Below, one piece after another: positions 40,139-49,057 of a stretch of 64,000 nt of DNA. How positions within the stretch are numbered: the stretch's first letter is position 1; each line of letters starts with the position of its first letter. The notes under the pieces are model-generated. The model searched no databases, had not been told where the DNA came from, and saw only the letters and a list, made by a program, of their open reading frames with translations. The stretch is from JAJPIG01 sp035531675 (GTDB lineage Bacteria; Desulfobacterota; Binatia; Binatales; Binataceae). Made by a program: the position numbers and the translations under genes. Where the stretch lies: positions 1 through 64,000 of the forward strand of contig DATKSL010000008.1 in the NCBI GenBank assembly GCA_035531675.1. The letters run 5' to 3'.

Positions 40139-40697
40139 GGCTGTCTCCCTTCGGGACCGGGGGGTCGGACTTGCGCGCGCCATGACGATGGGTGCGGCCG
40201 TTGCCGGCGCCCTGCGGCTCGCGGTTGGTGACCGCGACCTGATGGCGTTCGGTATGAGTCGACAGCACCACCATGGTTTCGGTGCGCGCCACGCCTTCGA
40301 TCAGGCGAATGGTTCGGATCAGCTTTTCGAGCGAAGCGGTGTTGGTGGTTTTGACCTTGAGCAGCACCGTATGCTCGCCGGTCACGTGATGACATTCCAG
40401 CACGTCATCGAGCAGATCGACGGTCTCCTCGAACAGCGCAATCGTCTTGGGATGCGCGATCGAAACGCCGATGAATGCGGTGACGTCACGGCCGAGCCGC
40501 TTGGCGTCAACCGTGGCGGAATAGCCGGAAATAATGCCGCTGTCCTCGAGCTTCTTGACGCGCTCGATGACCGACGGCGCGGACAGGCCGACCTGCTCTC
40601 CAAGCTTGACATGCGGGATACGGCCATGTTCCTGGAGAATCGAAATGATTTGCAGGTCGATCGAATCGAGTTCTGGAGCTTCGTTTCCTAATTTCAT
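40131..40697 (-). CDS. lrp: Lrp/AsnC-family transcriptional regulator of the glt operon
   Basis: This 188-residue protein has an N-terminal winged helix-turn-helix (LDSIDLQIISILQEHGRIPHVKLGEQVGLSAPSVIERVKKLEDSGIISGY) and a C-terminal RAM effector-binding domain (AFIGVSIAHPKTIALFEETVD, ECHHVTGEHTVLLKVKT). The ATG at 40697 is the family start. The last 30 or so residues are basic, disordered and unusual for Lrp, and they run into gltB, so the tail may have been added by frame extension. As first gene of lrp-gltBD it probably senses an amino acid and controls nitrogen assimilation, as Lrp does with gltBDF in E. coli. Its ligand is unknown. Confidence 0.92.
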
Positions 40698-40779
40698 AAG
40701 GCAAACCTGACGACAGCCTGTCGAACGTAGCGAAAATACGCACCTGAGGTCAAGGAAACTTAGGACGGCGTTCTGAAAG

Positions 40780-40808
40780 AATCTATTTGCAACGGCACAG
40801 GATGTCAA
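40780..40808 (-). promoter_or_regulatory. Candidate sigma-70 promoter for lrp-gltB-gltD
   Basis: On the minus strand a perfect -35 TTGACA (40808-40803) is followed by exactly 17 bases and TAGATT (40785-40780), matching 4 of 6 bases of the -10 consensus. Transcription would start near 40773, leaving about a 75-nt leader before the lrp ATG. The surrounding intergenic region is more AT-rich than the coding DNA. Confidence 0.55.
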
Positions 40809-40967
40809 ACGGAAGGAAGCATCGGAATAAACGAGCCCTTGCCTAAAAAAGTATCAGAGCTGGATCGTCAGTGCATAACAAATCGGCATAAAGAGAGAAA
40901 ATAAAACGTAGTCCCGTTTATTGGATATCAGACACAAAAGAGCGCGTAACTAATTCGACAAGTAAAA

Positions 40968-42461
40968 TTAACTTATGGACCTTGCCGAGGTCGGAACCCC
41001 TATCGCAACCATCAGGAGCGGGCTCTTGCCGTCGGCATGAGGGGCAAAGAACGCCGTCGTGTCATCGTCGTAAAAGGTCAGCCCGGTCGCACCATGACCC
41101 AGCGCGAACGACGCCAGCCAGGCCCGCCCGCCCATCAGACCGGCCTCCAGGTGCAGGTCGCGATAGCCACGATTCCCGACCTCGCCGAGCGCGCGATCGA
41201 GCCTGGCCATGTAACAGATCAGGACGCTGCAATCAGCGCCAATCGGCTGCTCCAGGCATAGGTAGCCGGCGTTGCCGCGGAACTCGCCGCGCTTGATGAG
41301 CTCGAGCGCGCCGCGCCGGCGATCGTGGAAATAGGCGCCCGGTTCCATCCCGTCGACCGCGTTGACGATCAGGTAGGCCTCGCACCTCGACGCGAAGTCG
41401 GCGCGCGGATGGCGGCTCGAGGCCGCCAGAATCTCGTTCAGATCCGCGGCCGGTATCGCTTCAGGGCTGAACGCCCGGGTTGCGCCGCGACGCAAAATCG
41501 TCTCGCCCAGTCCCAGTCCCCGGCTCGACCCGGCCAGCGACAGGCCCGGCTCCCCCGGCTCCGACGATGTTCCCGCAATCGCACTGACCTCGTCGCTGGT
41601 CTCGAGTCGCGATTCGCGATGGACGCTCACCAGTTCCGGGTAGATCACCTCGCTCGGCGAGAGCGGCAACGATTCATAGGCGATCGCATCGATAGCGGCG
41701 GCCTCGCCTGCCGCAGCCGTCGTGCCGAGCGCCACCGCGCAGGCGACTCCTTCGCGTTCGCCGTCGACGCCGATCAGGGTTTCGAGTTGCGCGTCGACAA
41801 ACGCCGTCACGAGCTCGCTGCCGAGACTTTCGGCGCGGACCGCGGCCAGCAGGTTGGCGAGCATCGTCCCACTGTCCCAGAAGCAGTAACGATAGGCGCG
41901 GGCGCGATATTTCCAGGCGCTGCGCCAGAAGTTCGTGCTCAGGATCAGGATCGCGCGCGCCTCTCGCAGCGAGCGGCGCCCATCGGCCGCGCCGGCGATA
42001 TTCAATCGGCAATCCCCCCCTCGCAGCGCCCGCAGCTTCAGGTCGGCCGGCGAGAAGTGGTAGAGGCCGGGCGCGAGCCCCTGCACCTCCGCCGCCGCGA
42101 GATAGATCTCGACCGGGTAGAGCGCTCCGGCCGACGGCGCGGCGCGGAAATGATAATCCTCGCCGTTGACCTGGCGATGGCGGGTCAGGCCGCCGGCACA
42201 GAACAGAATTCGGGTCAGCGCCGCAAGATCGATTTCCGTGCCCGCCGCTTGCGCCGCCTCGGTTGAGATCGCTTCAAGCGCCGGTATCGGCGCAAGACTG
42301 AGGTCGCGCGGCAGCATCACCGCCGGCGCGTCGGGATAAATCTTGTAGGGGCTCGGCCGGTTCTCCCAATCGAGCCGATGCGGCGTGCTGCGGACGCTGG
42401 TGTACGAATGTTTGGTCAGATCATGAAAGCGTTGCGCCGCCTCGATATCGCGGTTGCCCAT
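40968..42461 (-). CDS. SagB-family nitroreductase/dehydrogenase with two fused domains
   Basis: This 497-residue protein has two tandem nitroreductase-like domains. The first (about residues 60-255) has the SagB-type start GLTRHRQVNGEDYHFRAAPSAGALYPVEIYLAAAEVQGLAPGLYHF and AYRYCFWDSGTMLANLLAAVRAESLGSEL. The second (about 310-490) starts RRGATRAFSPEAIPAADLNEILAAS and ends with HADGKSPLLMVAIGVP. SagB homologues oxidise azolines to azoles in TOMM peptides, but no cyclodehydratase, precursor peptide or transporter is nearby, so that function is unproven. Related stand-alone SagB-like proteins are widespread and mostly uncharacterised. FMN is the expected cofactor. Confidence 0.82.
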   Translation of the reverse strand: MGNRDIEAAQRFHDLTKHSYTSVRSTPHRLDWENRPSPYKIYPDAPAVMLPRDLSLAPIPALEAISTEAAQAAGTEIDLAALTRILFCAGGLTRHRQVNGEDYHFRAAPSAGALYPVEIYLAAAEVQGLAPGLYHFSPADLKLRALRGGDCRLNIAGAADGRRSLREARAILILSTNFWRSAWKYRARAYRYCFWDSGTMLANLLAAVRAESLGSELVTAFVDAQLETLIGVDGEREGVACAVALGTTAAAGEAAAIDAIAYESLPLSPSEVIYPELVSVHRESRLETSDEVSAIAGTSSEPGEPGLSLAGSSRGLGLGETILRRGATRAFSPEAIPAADLNEILAASSRHPRADFASRCEAYLIVNAVDGMEPGAYFHDRRRGALELIKRGEFRGNAGYLCLEQPIGADCSVLICYMARLDRALGEVGNRGYRDLHLEAGLMGGRAWLASFALGHGATGLTFYDDDTTAFFAPHADGKSPLLMVAIGVPTSARSIS

Positions 42462-42598
42462 CTATCGCCGATACGTCCCGAACCGGGGTGTGCGTCCCGC
42501 CGCGACTGGCAGGGCTTTAATGACCTTTACTTCGATAGCGGCTGTAAGGATCACACGATCCTGCAAATTTGCGGTCTCCGATTCTGCACCGGGGATGG

Positions 42599-42928
42599 CT
42601 ACTTCTTCGCTTTCTTGAGCCGCGCCATCATCTCCCGCTCTTCCGCCGCGCGGGTGTCGAAACCCTCGAGCGGGATGACTTCCCATTTGACCATTCCCCA
42701 AAAGGGAATCTCGCGCAGCATCCGGTCCAGCTTCTCGTTCGACTCGGCTTCCGCCACGAACACGAACTCGCGTTCGCCGACGATCACTCCGCCGGCCAGA
42801 ATCCGCTTCTCGGCCTGCAGCCTGTTCAGCGCATCGAGGCTCGGCAGCACGACCTTCTCCAGCAGCTCAAGCGCATCCTCGGGAGTTGCGAATCCCGGCG
42901 CGTCGGACCCTGAAACGAGGTATTTCAT
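42599..42928 (-). CDS. YciI-like / muconolactone isomerase-like ferredoxin-fold protein
   Basis: This 109-residue single-domain protein has a ferredoxin-like alpha-beta pattern: MKYLVSGSD, then LDALNRLQAEKRILAGGVIVGEREFVFVAEAESNEKLDRMLREIPFWGMVKWEVIPLEGFDTRA. The FWGM-KWEVIPL end is typical of muconolactone delta-isomerase-like proteins, which act as decamers in beta-ketoadipate degradation. An ATG at 42928 with AAGGAG eight bases before it is used in place of the TTG one codon upstream. It directly follows the acyl-CoA dehydrogenase on the minus strand (37 bp), suggesting a shared transcript. The exact reaction is not established. Confidence 0.7.
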   Translation of the reverse strand: MKYLVSGSDAPGFATPEDALELLEKVVLPSLDALNRLQAEKRILAGGVIVGEREFVFVAEAESNEKLDRMLREIPFWGMVKWEVIPLEGFDTRAAEEREMMARLKKAKK

Positions 42929-42965
42929 CAACCATTCTCCTTCAATCGGGGGCTTCGGTCTTAAT

Positions 42966-44117
42966 TTAATTCTCGTATTCCTGGCGCAGATGGCGCGCGA
43001 TCACCAGCCGCTGAATTTCCGAGGCGCCTTCGTAGATCCGCAGCGCCCGCACCTGCCGATAGAGCCGCTCGACCCGCACCCCGCGCCGCACCCCGTTGCC
43101 ACCGTGAATCTGCACCGCTTCGTCGATCGCGCGCCACGCCGCCTCGGTCGCGAACAGCTTCGCCATCGAGGCCTCCTTGCTGACGCGCGCCGCTCCGCGA
43201 TCCTTGAGCTTGGCGGCCCGATAGACCAGCATCCGCGCCGCCTCGAGCGAAGTCGCCATGTCGGCCAGCTTGAACTGGATGGCCTGGTTGTCGATCAGCG
43301 GATGGCCGAACTGGACGCGCCCGCGGCTGTAGCGAATCGATTCTTCGAGCGCCGCCTGCGCCATCCCGATCGCCGCCGCACCGACCGACGGCCGGTAGAC
43401 ATCGAAGGTCTGCATCGCGATCCGAAAACCCTGCCCGGGTTCGCCCACGATCTGGTCGGCGGGAATCGTGCAGTCCTTGAAGCTCAACTCGCCGATACAA
43501 TGCGGCGCCGAAAGATCGAACTGCTGCACGACCGCGAAACCCGGCGCCTCCTTTTCGACGATAAAGCACGACAGGCCGCGCACGCCCGCCGCTGGATCGG
43601 TCTTCGCGAACACCGTGTAGGTGCCGGCCACGCCCGCGTTCGAGATGAAGATTTTGCCGCCGTTGAGCACCCAGCTCGCGCCACGCCGCTCGGCGACGGT
43701 TTCGATCATCGACAGGTCGGAGCCCGCCGCCGGTTCGGTGAGCGCGTAGCCGGCGAGCTTTTCGGCCCGCGCGATCGGCGGCAGAAAGCGGCGCTTTTGC
43801 GCCTCGCTCCCGGCGACCACGATCGGATAGCTCCCCAGCCCCTGCATCGTGAACAGCAGGTCGATATTGGCCGAGCCGCGCGCCAGCTCCTCGCGCACCA
43901 GGCAGACCTCGGTCGCCTTGACGCCGGGACCGACGCCGCCGTACTCCTCGGGAATCACCACGCCGAGGATTCCCTCGCGCACCAGCATCGCGGCCACGTC
44001 CCATGCCACCGCCGTGGTCTCGTCGAGCTCCGCCGTGCGCGGCATGATCTGCCCGTCGACCAGCGCGCGCACCCGCTCGCGCATCCGCTGCTCGTCTTCG
44101 CTCAGCAACAGCTCCAT
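42966..44117 (-). CDS. Acyl-CoA dehydrogenase
   Basis: This 383-residue protein has a complete acyl-CoA dehydrogenase fold: LSEDEQRMRERVRALVDGQIMPR, GYALTEPAAGSDLSMIETVAERRG, KIFISNAGVAGTYTVFAKTDP, IHGGNGVRRGVRVERLYRQVRALRIYEGASEIQRLVIARHLRQ. The catalytic base in the RIYEGASEIQ segment is present. It oxidises an acyl-CoA to the enoyl-CoA with FAD, handing electrons to ETF. The ATG at 44117 is the family start; the frame is open farther upstream but that part overlaps the preceding selenoprotein gene. It lies 31 bp downstream of that gene, so a common transcript is likely. Chain-length specificity cannot be inferred. Confidence 0.94.
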   Translation of the reverse strand: MELLLSEDEQRMRERVRALVDGQIMPRTAELDETTAVAWDVAAMLVREGILGVVIPEEYGGVGPGVKATEVCLVREELARGSANIDLLFTMQGLGSYPIVVAGSEAQKRRFLPPIARAEKLAGYALTEPAAGSDLSMIETVAERRGASWVLNGGKIFISNAGVAGTYTVFAKTDPAAGVRGLSCFIVEKEAPGFAVVQQFDLSAPHCIGELSFKDCTIPADQIVGEPGQGFRIAMQTFDVYRPSVGAAAIGMAQAALEESIRYSRGRVQFGHPLIDNQAIQFKLADMATSLEAARMLVYRAAKLKDRGAARVSKEASMAKLFATEAAWRAIDEAVQIHGGNGVRRGVRVERLYRQVRALRIYEGASEIQRLVIARHLRQEYEN

Positions 44118-44148
44118 AAAATTCGTCCCGTCCGCTTCGATTGCCGGA

Positions 44149-45210
44149 TCAGCCGCGCTTGGGCTCCGGGATGGTGGCTGCGACTTTGATCGGCAATTGA
44201 AAGCGGATGATCTGCGGCGCCTCGCATTCGGTGTCGCTGCATTGCTGCAGATCGACGGTTCCGGCCAGCGTGTAGTCGGCCGGCTGCAGCGGAAACTTGA
44301 GCAACACGCGGCCGGCGGCGGTGAAGTTGCCGGCGTGAACCGGGAGCGTCTCGCCCAGCGCCTCGAAGCGCTTGGTTTGCGGCGGCGGAAATTTGAAACT
44401 GTAGCTCGCCACGTGATGGGTCTCGAAGCGAATCGCGGTCGCGGTGTAACTGCCGGGAACCGGCGCGCCATAGATATGCCATCCGGGGGCGATCGAAAAT
44501 TCCGCGCTCACACCCAGCTCCTGCCCGCCGAAGGCTTGGGCGGCCGAGAGGCCGATGCGAATCCCGACGTGACCGCTCTTGAGTTCGACAGCGGCGCTCG
44601 AACCGGCGCCCGCCGTACGCATCGCCACTTCCGAGCCGGTCACGCGATGCTGATAATTGGGGACGAAAAATTTCTCGCGCACCGTACCGTCGGGTGCGAG
44701 CAGGTATTCGACCGGATGCGGCACGCCATAGGAGCGCATATCGGGCAGCATGTTTTCGTTGAACAGCCCGAAACGGCGAATCACCGCGCTACCCTGGTCC
44801 GAGAGCAGCGGGTAGCCGATATGGTTAAGCTCGCTGAAGGTTTTGAGAATCTCCTGCGAGTCGTAGCTCACCCCGACGATCTTGATTCCAGACCGCTCCA
44901 GGAGAGCGCGCGACTGTTCCAGCTCGACGAGCTGGTTGCGGCAAAACGGTCACCAGTCGGCGCTGCGATAAAACACCAGCAGCAGGCCGTCGGGACCGGT
45001 CAGATCGCCGAGCGCGCGCGCTTTGCCATTCTGATCCGGCAGCGTGAACTCAGGCACCCGCGTACCGATCTCGGGGCCGGTGGTGAAGCCCTCGTTGGTG
45101 ACCGCGACGAAGCGCGTGTAAACCTCGGGCGGCACCGGCTGACCGCTGGCCCGCAGCCGATAGAATTCGCGCATGATACGAGTCTTGGTTTCGAGATCGG
45201 TGGTGCTCAT
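44149..45210 (-). CDS. Candidate selenoprotein: peroxiredoxin-like domain (DW-Sec-PFC) fused to a DsbD-alpha-like domain
   Basis: A minus-strand frame from the ATG at 45210 (GGAGG upstream) meets a single TGA at 44952-44950 and then continues to 44149. Read with selenocysteine at residue 87, it is a 353-residue protein. Residues about 45-190 form an AhpC/TSA redoxin (PEFTLPDQNGKARALGDL, LLLVFYRSADW-Sec-PFCRNQLVELEQ). The Sec is in a UxxC motif with C90, where cysteine homologues have CxxC. Residues about 215-345 look like the N-terminal DsbD/redox-interchange domain (EFSIAPGWHIYGAPVPGSY and VDLQQCSDTECEAPQI). A near-perfect SECIS-like hairpin follows the TGA. No signal peptide is evident. A pseudogene is unlikely because coding continues for about 265 residues with conserved motifs. 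Confidence 0.82.
44919..44935 (-). promoter_or_regulatory. Candidate bacterial SECIS hairpin for the peroxiredoxin-like selenoprotein
   Basis: Fourteen bases after the in-frame TGA, CCAGCTC (44935-44929) pairs perfectly with GAGCTGG (44925-44919) around a 3-nt loop GTC; the C-G and G-C neighbours allow 7 bp. The apical loop begins with G and starts 21 nt after the TGA, which satisfies the loop-G and spacing features described for bacterial SECIS elements. Minimum-free-energy folding was not computed. Confidence 0.6.
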
Positions 45211-45351
45211 CGATGAACGATCCTCCGTGTGAAATGACAAGGTGCGAGACGACGCTTCACGATATTGCCACGCGCCAAACAACCCCCGCAAGGTAAGCCG
45301 GACTCGAACCACCGCGCGCGTCGATGCGCCGACTCATCTATACTGGCCGGC

Positions 45352-45690
45352 ATGGACGATTTCATCGTTACTACCATGAACGAGATCCCGGGCTACGAAA
45401 TCGTGGCGGTCTACGGCGAAGTGTTCGGCCTGGTATGCCGGGCGCGCAACGTGTTCGCGAATCTGAGCGCGGGCTTGCGCACGCTGATCGGTGGCGAGGT
45501 GCCCGAGTATACCCAGCTGCTGACCGACAGCCGGCGCAACGCGGTCGCGCGGCTCAAAGATGAAGCGCAGTTGATGGGGGCGAACGCGGTGATCGCGATG
45601 CGCTTCGATTGCAACGAGATCGCCAACCTGGTGAGCGAAATCGCGGCCTACGGCACCGCGGTCAGGGTGCGCAAGCAGGGGCAGGTCTGA
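45352..45690 (+). CDS. YbjQ/UPF0145-family protein
   Basis: This 112-residue protein has the YbjQ pattern: DFIVTTMNEIPGYEIVAVYGEVFGLVCRARN, RTLIGGEVPEYTQLL, RRNAVARLKDEAQLMGANAVIAMRFDCNEI and a terminal AYGTAVRVR. The family forms a pentameric ring of unknown function. The ATG at 45352 gives the conserved start; the upstream in-frame extension has no family residues. It is transcribed opposite to the selenoprotein from which it diverges (141 bp between starts). A TATACT sequence sits just upstream and might be a -10 element. Confidence 0.9.
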   Translation: MDDFIVTTMNEIPGYEIVAVYGEVFGLVCRARNVFANLSAGLRTLIGGEVPEYTQLLTDSRRNAVARLKDEAQLMGANAVIAMRFDCNEIANLVSEIAAYGTAVRVRKQGQV

Positions 45691-45775
45691 GCAGGGTTGA
45701 ACCCTGCTCTCGATTAAGGCGCGCTCGAGATCCTCGCAGAGCTCACGAGTTATCTACTCTGCGAAGCGTTAAGAC

Positions 45776-46369
45776 TTACAGCCGCCGGCCGACGGTCAGT
45801 GTCTCACGCAGCGGCGGTGCGATTTCGGCGAACCATTCCTCGCCTTCGAGGCCGAGCGCCGCGGCCATGCGGGTGACGAACACCCGGTACGAGGCGTTGA
45901 GCGCGATGTCGAGGATATTGACGTCGGAGAAGCCGTGCTCGCGCAGCCCCGTGATGTCGGCTTCGGAGATGCGCTCCGGGTCGAGTGCGATCTTGGCGGC
46001 ATAGTCGAGCATCGCCACATCCGCCGCCGACAGACCGGCGTCGTGATAGTTGCAGGCCAGGGCGCTTACCTGGTCGGCGGTGGCTTTCCCGCTCTTCACC
46101 ATCAGACCGCCGTGGGCGACGGCGCAGTAGGTGCACTTGAGCAGCGCCGCGACCACCAGCGCGATGCGCTCCTCGCGTTCGCGGCCGAGCGAGGTGCCGC
46201 CGAAATGCGATCGCTTGGCGAGCAGTTCCAGCGCCTCGACGGCCCCCGGTCTGAGGCTCGCCAGCTGGCGCATCTTGGGCACGAACGGCATGGTTTTCAG
46301 GATGCCGTCGTAGACTTCTTTGAGCTGCCCGCTGGCTTCACTCGGGGGAACGGTTTTTATCCAGGCCAT
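45776..46369 (-). CDS. AhpD-like/carboxymuconolactone decarboxylase-family alkylhydroperoxidase
   Basis: This 197-residue protein belongs to the CMD/AhpD-like family. The redox motif KCTYCAVAHG (CxxC and downstream His) lies near residue 112, within a helix bundle (EREERIALVVAALLKCTYCAVAHGGLMVKSGKATADQVSAL). Both cysteines are encoded as Cys, so unlike the peroxiredoxin-like gene in this region it is not a selenoprotein. Members reduce peroxides using lipoyl or thiol partners. Its position near the Sec-peroxiredoxin suggests, but does not show, a shared oxidative stress role. Confidence 0.85.
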   Translation of the reverse strand: MAWIKTVPPSEASGQLKEVYDGILKTMPFVPKMRQLASLRPGAVEALELLAKRSHFGGTSLGREREERIALVVAALLKCTYCAVAHGGLMVKSGKATADQVSALACNYHDAGLSAADVAMLDYAAKIALDPERISEADITGLREHGFSDVNILDIALNASYRVFVTRMAAALGLEGEEWFAEIAPPLRETLTVGRRL

Positions 46370-46478
46370 GCCGATGCTCCGATGGTCGTTGATGGGTTGC
46401 CGATATCGCTCTACTCAAACCGCAATAAATGGTTGAGCGCAAGATGAGCGAAGTCAATCGCAGCGCTCACCGCCCGCG

Positions 46479-48947
46479 TCACAGCATGTTGAGCGGATCG
46501 ATATCGATCGCGACGCGCACCGCCGCCTCCGGTTTGAGCGCGGCGCGCATCGCGCCGAGCGCCGCGCGCATCGCGCTCAGCGCCGTCGACTTCACCATCA
46601 CCTGAAACCGGTAACGACCGCGCAGCCGTTCGATCGGCGCCGGCGCCGGACCCAGCACGCGCAACGCGCCCTCGGCGGCCGCCGCGGCGGCGCGCTTGAG
46701 CGCCACCGCCGCCTCGGCCGCGACCCGCGCCGCAGCCGCCGCATCCTCGCTCTCGATCCGCACCATCGCCAGCCGCGTGAAGGGCGGATAGCCGAGTTCG
46801 CGGCGCAGCGTCAACTCGCGGCGCATGAAGCGCTCGTAATCCTGATCGCGCGCGGCCCGGATACTGTAATGGCCGGGGGCATAGGTCTGGATCAGCACCC
46901 GGCCGGGACGCTCGCCGCGCCCGGCGCGGCCCGCGACCTGGGTCAGCAGTTGAAAGGTGCGCTCGGCAGAGCGGAAGTCGGGCAGATTCAGAGCGACGTC
47001 GGCCAGGATCACGCCGACCAGCGTCACGCCGGGAAAATCGAAGCCCTTGGTGACCATCTGGGTGCCGACCAGGATATCGATCTCGCCGCGCTCGAGCGCC
47101 GCCAGCATCCGCGATCGCTCGCCGCGCCGCCCGCTGGTATCGGAGTCCATCCGCTCGACCCGCGCTGCCGGCACGATCTTCGCCAGCTCCGCCACCAGCC
47201 GTTCGGTGCCAAAGCCGAGTCCCTCGAGTCCCGGCGCGCGGCACTCGGGGCAGCTTTCCGGCGCCAGCCGCCGCTCGCCGCAGTAATGGCAGCGCAGCGA
47301 TCGATCGCGCAGATGGAAGGTCTGGCTGACGCTGCAGTTCGGGCAGGTGAGCACCGCGCCGCAGCTGTGGCACTGCAAGAAATTGTGATAGCCGCGCCGA
47401 TTGAGAAACAGGATGGTCTGGCCGCGGGCGGCAAGATTCGCGTGGATCGCTTCGAGCAGCGGCTCTGAAAGCGGCACCGGGCCAGCGGCCGCGGCGTCGT
47501 CGGGCGCCGGCTTGGCGCGATTTCCGGGCTTGGCAGCGCCGCGCCGCAGATCGACAATCTCGACCGCGGCGAACGGCCGCTCCATCACGCGCCGCGCAAG
47601 CTTGAGCATCCGGTAGCGGCCGTTGCGCGCGTTGGCCCACGATTCGGCCGACGGCGTGGCCGAGCCCAGCACCACCGGGCAGCGCGCGAAGCGGCCCAGC
47701 GCGACGGCCAGGTCGCGCGCGTTGTAGCGGATACCCTCCTCGTTCTTGTAGGCGGCGTCGTGCTCCTCGTCGACCACGATCAGGCCCGGGTCGTGGAGCG
47801 GAGCGAAGATCGCCGAGCGCGGTCCGATCATGATACGCGCGCGGCCGGCCAGCGCCGCGCGCCAGTTGGTCCAGCGCTCGGCCACCTTCTGCGCGCTGTG
47901 CGCGATCGCGACCAGCGCTCCGAAGCGGCGGCGAAAGGCGCGCACCAACTGGTCGGTAAGCGCGATCTCGGGCACCAGCAGGATTACGTTGCGCCCGAGG
48001 CCGAGCGCGCGCGCCGCCAGGCCCAGGTAGATCTCGGTCTTGCCGCTGGCCGTGACGCCCCACAAGAGAAACGTTTCGTCGCGCCGATTCTCGATCGCCG
48101 GGGCGATGGCGTTGAAGGCGGCCTGCTGCTCATCGTTCATCTTGAGCGGCGTTTCGTGCCCGTCACCAGCGGCCGCCACGACGGCATTGTCGGCCGGCGC
48201 GCCGGGTTTGATTTCAATCCATCCGCGCGCGGAGAGGACTCTGAGCAGCGGGCCGATCTCGCCCAGCGACCTCTTGAGCCCGTCGAGCGGCAGCCCTTCG
48301 GCGGATGCGGCGGCGAGCATCGCCATGACTTCGCACTGGCGCGGGCCGCGCAGCTTCAGTTGGGCCGGATCGATCGTCGCGCGCACGCGCAGGTGGACGG
48401 CTTCGCGATGGCGCCCAAGCGTCGCGGTCTCCTCGGCCACGATTCGCTCGGCGGCGAGCCGGCCGAGCGCCGTGGTCAGCTCGCGTTCGGAGGCGAGGCG
48501 ACGGAGCTGGCGCGGGGTCATCGGATGGCGTTCGAGCGCCGCCACGATTTCGCGCTCCAGCGGCGTCAGCGCGGCGCGCATCAGCGGCGCCGGCGCCGCT
48601 TCCATCCGATAGCGGCGGTGCGATTCGATCCGCACCAGGCCCGGCACCACGCTGCGATAGGCCTCGGCGATCGGCGCCAGGTAGTAGCTGGCGAGGAAGT
48701 TGAGCAGCTCGAGATGAGGCTGGTCGAAGAGCGGCTGCGGCTCGAGCAGTTCGGCGATCGGTTTGAGGGTCTTGCCCGCCGAGTCGAACGCGCCGACCTC
48801 GATTACCACTCCGGTCATGCGGCGCGAGCCGAGCGGCACGATCACGCGATGGCCGGGTCTTATGGCGCTCGCCAGCTCCGGCGCGATCGCATAGGTGAGC
48901 GGGGCGAGGTCGCCCGCCGAGCCCAACACTACCACCTTGGCCTGCAT
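46479..48947 (-). CDS. priA: Primosomal helicase PriA (replication restart)
   Basis: This protein of about 822 residues has an N-terminal 3'-DNA-binding region, the P-loop GVTASGKTEIYLGL, the DEAH-like VVDEEHDAAYKNEEG, and two zinc clusters in CHSCGAVLTCPNCSVSQTFH and RCHYCGERRLAPESCPECRAPGL. Helicase motifs continue with RMDSDTSGRRGERSR, VGTQMVTKGFDFPGVTLV and RTFQLLTQVAGRAGRGERPG. It restarts stalled forks and assembles the primosome. The ATG at 48947 gives the family N-terminus (QAKVVVLGS), and longer starts add only six residues. It is followed on the same strand by an AhpD-like gene after 109 bp. Confidence 0.96.
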   Translation of the reverse strand: MQAKVVVLGSAGDLAPLTYAIAPELASAIRPGHRVIVPLGSRRMTGVVIEVGAFDSAGKTLKPIAELLEPQPLFDQPHLELLNFLASYYLAPIAEAYRSVVPGLVRIESHRRYRMEAAPAPLMRAALTPLEREIVAALERHPMTPRQLRRLASERELTTALGRLAAERIVAEETATLGRHREAVHLRVRATIDPAQLKLRGPRQCEVMAMLAAASAEGLPLDGLKRSLGEIGPLLRVLSARGWIEIKPGAPADNAVVAAAGDGHETPLKMNDEQQAAFNAIAPAIENRRDETFLLWGVTASGKTEIYLGLAARALGLGRNVILLVPEIALTDQLVRAFRRRFGALVAIAHSAQKVAERWTNWRAALAGRARIMIGPRSAIFAPLHDPGLIVVDEEHDAAYKNEEGIRYNARDLAVALGRFARCPVVLGSATPSAESWANARNGRYRMLKLARRVMERPFAAVEIVDLRRGAAKPGNRAKPAPDDAAAAGPVPLSEPLLEAIHANLAARGQTILFLNRRGYHNFLQCHSCGAVLTCPNCSVSQTFHLRDRSLRCHYCGERRLAPESCPECRAPGLEGLGFGTERLVAELAKIVPAARVERMDSDTSGRRGERSRMLAALERGEIDILVGTQMVTKGFDFPGVTLVGVILADVALNLPDFRSAERTFQLLTQVAGRAGRGERPGRVLIQTYAPGHYSIRAARDQDYERFMRRELTLRRELGYPPFTRLAMVRIESEDAAAAARVAAEAAVALKRAAAAAAEGALRVLGPAPAPIERLRGRYRFQVMVKSTALSAMRAALGAMRAALKPEAAVRVAIDIDPLNML

Positions 48948-49057
48948 CCCAGAGATCCGCGGCAACGGCTGCCGCCGTGGGATTCTAGCTCAAGCGCAGC
49001 CGCGATGTGCGCCGGCGGGGGGAGCGGGATTCCTGGCCGCGCGCGGCGGGTGACGAA

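Noticed and set aside
44149..44151. Possibility that the final TGA of the selenoprotein gene is also selenocysteine
   Set aside because: The DsbD-alpha-like domain is complete before it, sequence after it has no conserved motif, and the acyl-CoA dehydrogenase start follows in another frame.
42378..44189. Long plus-strand reading frame over the isomerase-like and acyl-CoA dehydrogenase genes
   Set aside because: It is antisense to two genes with strong family motifs and shows no domain of its own.
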